Shown here: in pieces, positions 32,085 to 36,832 of the stretch
Numbering within the stretch: the first letter of the stretch is position 1
Layout of the letters: every line of letters begins with the position of its first letter
Source: Chlorobaculum sp.
GTDB taxonomy: Bacteria > Bacteroidota > Chlorobiia > Chlorobiales > Chlorobiaceae
NCBI GenBank assembly: GCA_013334655.1
Contig: JAAXXD010000015.1
Location: 1-36,832, forward strand
Reading direction: 5' to 3'
DNA length: 36,832 bases
Position numbers and translations under genes: made by a program
The notes under the pieces: model-generated
The model's database searches: none
What the model was told of the DNA's origin: nothing
Seen by the model: only the letters and a program-made list of their open reading frames with translations

Positions 32085-33254
32085 ATGATGCTGACGCGAA
32101 ACGAAATTCAGCAACGGGTAACGCGCCTCCAGGAGCGGCTCGCCGCCAATGGCGCGCAGGCGGCCCTGTTGCTCGTGCCCATCGATATTTATTACTTCAC
32201 CGGCACGCGCCAGAATTCGGCGCTCTGGATTCCTGCCAGCGGCGAACCGATGCTGCTCGTGCGCAAAAGCCTTGTCCGCGCCAGAGCGGAGGGGCTGATA
32301 AGCGACATCCGCCCGTTTCCGTCGAGCAAGGAGCTGACGGCGCTCTTCGGCAGCGAGGGCGACAGGGTCGGCATGACCTACGACGCCGTGCCTGTGGCGC
32401 AACATGGCTGGTACTCGAAGGTGTTGCCGGGGCGCAGTTTCGTCGATATCACCATGCTTGTGCGCGACCTGCGCTCGGTCAAGTTGCCTGCCGAGATCGA
32501 AATGCTTCGCTACAGCGCGGAGAAGCTGTGTTCGATCTTCAGTGAAGTGCCGACTTTTCTGAAGGCGGGGATGCGCGAACTCGATCTTGCCGCCGAGATG
32601 GAGTACCGTTTGCGCCGGATCGGCCACGAGGGATACGTGCGGATGCGGGCCTTCAACCAGGAGCTGTTCGGTGGCATGGCGGTTGCGGGTGGCGCGGCGA
32701 ACTACGGATTTTTTGATGGAGCCGTCACGGGCCAGGGGCTTTCAAGCGCGTCGCCGCAAGGGGCGTCGCTTGACGTGATTGGCGAAAACCAGCCGGTGCT
32801 GGTCGATTTCGCTGGCGTATTCAACGGCTACATCGTCGATATGACCCGTATGTTCGTCATCGGCACGCTCGATTCCGAATTGCAGCGAGCCTTCGATGTT
32901 TCGCTCGAAATCCAGGAGGCGGTGCGCAAGGCGATGGTGCCGGGGGCCATCTGCGAGGAGATTTATCGACAGGCTGCCGAAATGGCTGAAAACGCGGGGC
33001 TTGGCGGGAACTTCATGGGAATGCCCGGTGAGCAGTCCCGCTTCGTCGGCCACGGTGTGGGCCTCGAACTCGACGAACTCCCGGTGCTCGCGCAAGGCTT
33101 CGCCATGCCGTTGCAGGCGGGGCAGGTAGTCGCCGTCGAGCCGAAATTCGTCATCCCCGGCAAAGGCGCGATCGGCATCGAAAACACCTTCTTGGTGACG
33201 GAACATGGCGGCGAGAGGCTGACTGAATTATCCGATGAAATTGTAAGGATTTGA
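32085..33254 (+). CDS. M24-family metallopeptidase (Xaa-Pro dipeptidase/aminopeptidase-like)
   Basis: MMLTRNEIQQRVTRLQERLAANGAQAALLLVPIDIYYFTGTRQNSALWIP...; metal ligands VDFAGVFNGYIVDMTRMF, GHGVGLELDELP, VEPKF, GIENTFLVT. Confidence 0.93.
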   Translation: MMLTRNEIQQRVTRLQERLAANGAQAALLLVPIDIYYFTGTRQNSALWIPASGEPMLLVRKSLVRARAEGLISDIRPFPSSKELTALFGSEGDRVGMTYDAVPVAQHGWYSKVLPGRSFVDITMLVRDLRSVKLPAEIEMLRYSAEKLCSIFSEVPTFLKAGMRELDLAAEMEYRLRRIGHEGYVRMRAFNQELFGGMAVAGGAANYGFFDGAVTGQGLSSASPQGASLDVIGENQPVLVDFAGVFNGYIVDMTRMFVIGTLDSELQRAFDVSLEIQEAVRKAMVPGAICEEIYRQAAEMAENAGLGGNFMGMPGEQSRFVGHGVGLELDELPVLAQGFAMPLQAGQVVAVEPKFVIPGKGAIGIENTFLVTEHGGERLTELSDEIVRI

Positions 33255-33264
33255 GAGGGGAAAT

Positions 33265-33297
33265 AAAAAAGGCTCCGGTATCTCCGGAGCCTTTTGT
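33265..33297. terminator. Bidirectional rho-independent terminator between convergent genes
   Basis: aaaaaaGGCTCCGGtatctCCGGAGCCtttt. Confidence 0.9.
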
Positions 33298-33318
33298 GAA
33301 CGCAAAATCAGATATGTC

Positions 33319-33909
33319 TCAAAGATCAACTCTGATGCCTGCAAGGATTCCACTGCCCCCCAAGGTTACCTTGGTACCGCTAAAATCACCTTCAGATGGT
33401 TTCAGATAACGGTAGCCGAGATCAATAGTAACCTCGTTGGATGCTTTGATACCGATACCGGCTCCAAGCTGCCAGGCAAACTGACTTGAGCTGTCATCAG
33501 TAGCTAAATCTGGAATCTTTACATTAGCCCTTGAAAGACCAAGACCTCCCATGACGTACGGGGATACGCTGGAACCTTTCATGTCGAAATCATAGTAGGC
33601 ATTCGCCATGAACGTCCATAATGAAGCAGAAGCGTTTGTTGTAGGAGCGATTACAAATACCTTATCAATGGCGTTGTGGTGGTAACCAATCTCTGCCTCA
33701 ACGCGAACATTGTCCATTTTAAGACCGACCGCGCCATTTACTAGGTAGCCTGTTTTATATGTCATCCAATTACTTACGCCATCCACGGTAGAATTGTTCG
33801 CCAAGTTCAATCCAGTCGAGAGGCTGACATAAGGAGTGCTCGCTGCCTGTGCCATTGATGGGGCGGCAAATGCTCCTGCAACGAGGAGTGGGAGAATGAG
33901 CTTTTTCAT
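33319..33909 (-). CDS. Outer membrane beta-barrel protein
   Basis: Start 33909: MKKLILPLLVAGAFAAPSMAQAAS signal peptide; alternating aromatic strands (VEAEIGYHHNAID, TFMANAYYDFDM, SPYVMGGLGLSRANV, FAWQLGAGIGIKASNEVTIDLGYRYLK) and C-terminal ILAGIRVDL. Confidence 0.88.
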   Translation of the reverse strand: MKKLILPLLVAGAFAAPSMAQAASTPYVSLSTGLNLANNSTVDGVSNWMTYKTGYLVNGAVGLKMDNVRVEAEIGYHHNAIDKVFVIAPTTNASASLWTFMANAYYDFDMKGSSVSPYVMGGLGLSRANVKIPDLATDDSSSQFAWQLGAGIGIKASNEVTIDLGYRYLKPSEGDFSGTKVTLGGSGILAGIRVDL

Positions 33910-34131
33910 GGTAGTGTGAATTTGGGGTTCTGCTAACATTACCGAAATCTGATGTACTGCTGGGCTAATTTAGGCGAAAAAAACTTCAGATGAAAGAGAA
34001 AAATCAAAGTTATTTTCACGTATATTCTGAAAGACTTTAAATGCCTTACGTTACCTTTATCAATCGATTCTGTACGTTAATTTTGATGCCTCTCTGTATA
34101 GTAAAATACAGGTAACACCGTTGAACTGTCC

Positions 34132-34923
34132 ATGAACATCCTTGTCTGCATAAAACAGGTGCCCGACATGGAGGACCATTTCGTGCCGAACGCAGCCGGG
34201 AGGTGGTTCGACGAGATCGGCCTCGTCTGGCGGATGAACGAGTACGACGCCTTCGCGGTCGAAGAGGCCGTGCGGCTGAAGGAGTCGCTTGGCGGCGAAG
34301 CGCGGGTGACGGCACTCTCCATTGGCCCGGTGCGGGTGGTTGAGACGATTCGCAAGGCGCTTTCCATGGGGTGCGACGAAGGCGTGCACATCGACGATCC
34401 GATGGCAACAGAACGCGATCCGTGGCAGATCGCCTCGATGATCGCCGGATTTGCCGCCGGGCGCGGGTTCGACCTCATTTTCACCGGCATGCAGTCCGAA
34501 GATCGAAGCTCGGCGCAGGTCGGCGTGCTGGTGGCCGAACGGCTTGGCATCGCCTCCGTGACGGGTATCACGGCGTTCGAGTGGCAGGATGGCTCGATGA
34601 CGGTCGAGCGCGAACTCGAAGGCGGGCGCAAATGCAGGCTCGGCTTGAAAGCTCCGGCGCTGCTGACCTGCCAGCTTGGCCTCAACACGCCACGCTACCC
34701 GACGCTGCCGAACATCATGAAATCGAAACGCGCCGCGCTGACCGTTCTCTCGCCGGAATCGGTCGGCCTTGAATCGCCGAAAGCGTCGTCCGAAAACTTC
34801 CGACCCCACGAACCCAACGCGGCTGGCGTGATTCTCGAAGGCGATGCCGAGACGCTTGCCGCGCAAGTGGTGTCGATTCTCGAATCACGGACCTCCGTGC
34901 TTGGCCCGGGAGGTGTGCGATGA
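34132..34923 (+). CDS. etfB: Electron transfer flavoprotein beta subunit
   Basis: MNILVCIKQVPDMEDHFVPNAAGRWFDEIGLVWRMNEYDAFAVEEAVRLKE...DLIFTGMQSEDRSSAQVGVLVAERLGI...TPRYPTLPNIMKSKR. Confidence 0.95.
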   Translation: MNILVCIKQVPDMEDHFVPNAAGRWFDEIGLVWRMNEYDAFAVEEAVRLKESLGGEARVTALSIGPVRVVETIRKALSMGCDEGVHIDDPMATERDPWQIASMIAGFAAGRGFDLIFTGMQSEDRSSAQVGVLVAERLGIASVTGITAFEWQDGSMTVERELEGGRKCRLGLKAPALLTCQLGLNTPRYPTLPNIMKSKRAALTVLSPESVGLESPKASSENFRPHEPNAAGVILEGDAETLAAQVVSILESRTSVLGPGGVR

Positions 34924-35828
34924 AGCTGCTGCTTGTTGGCGAGGTTCTCGATGGCGCGATTGTGCCGGAGGTTGCCGAGCTGTTTGGATTTGCAGCTCGT
35001 CTCGGCGCGGAAACGTCGATGGTGCTGACCGGAGCTTCAGGCAATCTGCCCGCTTTCGAAGGACGGCTCTATCGCGCGGATGCTGTCCACGAATTCGACA
35101 TGACTTATCACAAGCGCTTCGTGTTGGCCGCCATCGAGCGGGAGCAGCCGGATGCCGTGGTGTTTCTGCACTCGTCGTATGGCTGGGATTTGGCTCCGCG
35201 CGTGGCGTTCGCCATGCAGGCGGCGCTGATATCCGGGATCGTCGGTCTGGATGGCGGCGGTTACTTGGTCGAAAGCTGCAACGGCAAAATGCGCCGCACC
35301 GTCAGGCCGCTGACCGGCCGCGCCGTGCTGACGATCCAGCCGGGTGCGTTCGCCGTAGCGCCGATGCAGGGTTCGCCCGAGGTGATCGACATCGATGCAG
35401 AGCCGGACGCCGCCGTCGAGTTTCTCGGCTGCATCCAGCCGGAGCGCGGCGTCGATCTCTCACGAGCCAGCGTGATCGTGAGCGCCGGGCGTGGCGTCGG
35501 CAGCGCGGAGCGCGTCGAGCTGGTCAGGGCGCTCTCCGAGGCGCTCGGCGGCGAAGTCGGGGCGAGCCGCCCGGTGGTCGATGCCGGATGGCTCGAACGG
35601 GCGCGGCAGGTGGGGTCGAGCGGGCAGAACGTTTCGCCAGCGCTCTACGTGGCATGCGGCATTTCCGGCGCGATCCAGCATCTTGCCGGAATGAAAGGCT
35701 CCGGCTTCGTGCTCGCCGTCAACACCGACCGCGACGCACCAATCGCGAGCGTGGCGGACGTGCTCGTCGTGGCGGACGTGGCGGAGTTCCTGCCCGCACT
35801 GACGGCGGCAATTCAGGCACGGAAGTGA
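34920..35828 (+). CDS. etfA: Electron transfer flavoprotein alpha subunit
   Basis: ATGA overlap with etfB; IVSAGRGVGSAERVELVRALSEALGGEVGASRPVVDAGWLERARQVGSSGQNVSPALYVACGISGAIQHLAGMKGSGFVLAVNTDRDAPIASVADV (FAD-binding domain). Confidence 0.95.
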   Translation: MKLLLVGEVLDGAIVPEVAELFGFAARLGAETSMVLTGASGNLPAFEGRLYRADAVHEFDMTYHKRFVLAAIEREQPDAVVFLHSSYGWDLAPRVAFAMQAALISGIVGLDGGGYLVESCNGKMRRTVRPLTGRAVLTIQPGAFAVAPMQGSPEVIDIDAEPDAAVEFLGCIQPERGVDLSRASVIVSAGRGVGSAERVELVRALSEALGGEVGASRPVVDAGWLERARQVGSSGQNVSPALYVACGISGAIQHLAGMKGSGFVLAVNTDRDAPIASVADVLVVADVAEFLPALTAAIQARK

Positions 35829-35869
35829 GCGGAGCGCGACAAATTTTTTCAACGACAGCGAAACACCGG

Positions 35870-36283
35870 ATGATTCAGCAATCTTACGCCTTCACAATGG
35901 AGATGGAGGTGCGCGACTACGAGTGCGACATGCAGGGCATCGTCAACAACAGCGTCTATCAGAACTACCTCGAGCACGCGCGGCACGTGTACCTCAAGAC
36001 AGTCGGAATCGATTTCAAGGAGTTCACCGAGCGGGGCATCAACCTCGTGGTCGTCCGCGCCGAGCTGGATTACAAGTCCCCGCTGCAAAGCGGCGACCGA
36101 TTCTCGGTTGGCCTGACGATGGTGCGCGAGTCGCCACTCAAGTTCGCGTTTTATCAGGACATCCTGCGCCTGCCGGACATGAAGCTCGCGATCAAAGCCA
36201 AAATCATCGGCACGGCGCTCAACGGCCGTGGCCGTCCGCAGATTCCCGCCGAACTCGAAGCGCTGATGCAGCCGGGCGCGTGA
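35870..36283 (+). CDS. 4HBT hot-dog-fold acyl-CoA thioesterase (YbgC-like)
   Basis: MIQQSYAFTMEMEVRDYECDMQGIVNNSVYQNYLEHARHVYLKTVGIDF; D-x-x-G-x-V-N-N motif. Same frame as ORF 34844..36283, with the real start at 35870. Confidence 0.9.
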   Translation: MIQQSYAFTMEMEVRDYECDMQGIVNNSVYQNYLEHARHVYLKTVGIDFKEFTERGINLVVVRAELDYKSPLQSGDRFSVGLTMVRESPLKFAFYQDILRLPDMKLAIKAKIIGTALNGRGRPQIPAELEALMQPGA

Positions 36284-36287
36284 GCCG

Positions 36288-36832
36288 TCACGAATCGAAG
36301 CCGCGAAGGTTCAGCGAGTAACGGTTGTCGGCATCGACGGTAAGCAGCTTCCGTTCGAGCAAATTTTTCAGGTCGCGCCGAGCGGTCATCTCCGAGACTT
36401 TCCGGTACAGCATCGAGTAGGGCAACGCCTGTTGAAGCTCGTGCAGCGTGAACGGTTTGCCCGACGGATCGTCGAGCAGCAGCGTCAGCAAATCGTTTTG
36501 CCGCCTGGAAATCGCTTTGTTGCTGACAAGAAAATGGAGGTAATCCCGCATGGCCAGCACTCTGATGAAATCTGCGATGCGGTTTTTCATCTGCTGTAAC
36601 GATTCGATCACACCGTGCAGGTTGAACTCAAGAAACGGCGTGACATCCTTTTTGGCTTTGATGGTGTCGGAGAAGGCCCGATAATAGTCGTCCACATGCC
36701 TGTAGTAGTAATTCGAGAGCATTTTGGGGACGTAGCGTATGCCCGCCGACTGGAGGAGCAATGCTTCAAGAAGCCGGGCAACGCGCCCGTTACCGTCCCA
36801 GAAGGGGTGAATCAGCGAGAAGTGATAGTGAG
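36288..36832 (-). CDS. Fic-family protein, C-terminal part with winged-helix tail (runs off window end)
   Basis: Minus strand from window end: HYHFSLIHPFWDGNGRVARLLEALLLQSAGIRYVPKMLSNYYYRHVDDYYRAFSDT...; Fic motif HPFxxGNGRxxR intact; C-terminal LLERKLLTVDADNRYSLN wHTH-like. Confidence 0.93.
   Translation of the reverse strand, partial: HYHFSLIHPFWDGNGRVARLLEALLLQSAGIRYVPKMLSNYYYRHVDDYYRAFSDTIKAKKDVTPFLEFNLHGVIESLQQMKNRIADFIRVLAMRDYLHFLVSNKAISRRQNDLLTLLLDDPSGKPFTLHELQQALPYSMLYRKVSEMTARRDLKNLLERKLLTVDADNRYSLNLRGFDS

Noticed and set aside
34050-34116. GTTACCT...AGGTAAC 7-bp inverted repeat upstream of etfB
   Set aside because: Short arms about 54 nt apart in AT-rich DNA; could easily be chance.
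34844-35869. N-terminal part of ORF 34844..36283 in a different frame over etfA
   Set aside because: Arg-rich out-of-frame translation of etfA; the real gene in this frame is the thioesterase starting at 35870.

Overview
The window looks like chromosome from a green sulfur bacterium (Chlorobiaceae, probably Chlorobaculum-like). This is an inference from bchP (geranylgeranyl reductase), hemL and overall gene content; I ran no database search. Most of it is conserved housekeeping sequence: gatB (partial), hemL, recO, an FmdB-type zinc ribbon protein, an LptA/OstA-domain protein, glyS, bchP plus a Ycf49/DUF2499-like membrane protein, an S41 (Ctp) protease, dapD, RNase G/E, rnhB, a YraN-like protein, gyrB, a SurA/PpiC-type PPIase, secF and secD. 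It also carries a baeRF-like protein, an HdrD/EMO-like membrane Fe-S oxidoreductase, an M24 peptidase, an outer-membrane beta-barrel protein, etfB/etfA, a 4HBT thioesterase and a partial Fic protein. The best candidate for a little-described system is the large single gene at 1343..4780. It encodes TIR + basic linker + 7-bladed WD40 propeller + Roc-type GTPase with COR-like region + Cys-rich zinc-ribbon-like segment + DUF4365-like (PD-(D/E)XK-type) C-terminus. This is a plausible all-in-one NTP-gated immune/conflict protein with two potential effector domains. A macro-domain gene decayed by a frameshift and a catalytic-loop deletion lies immediately convergent to it. Other items of note are an ETF/EMO-like electron-transfer module in an apparent phototroph, a WecB homologue that has lost signature active-site motifs, a bchP-Ycf49-like operon, an IS1634-type transposase relic, several REP-like inverted repeats, and two convergent gene pairs whose overlapping stop codons sit inside perfect palindromes.
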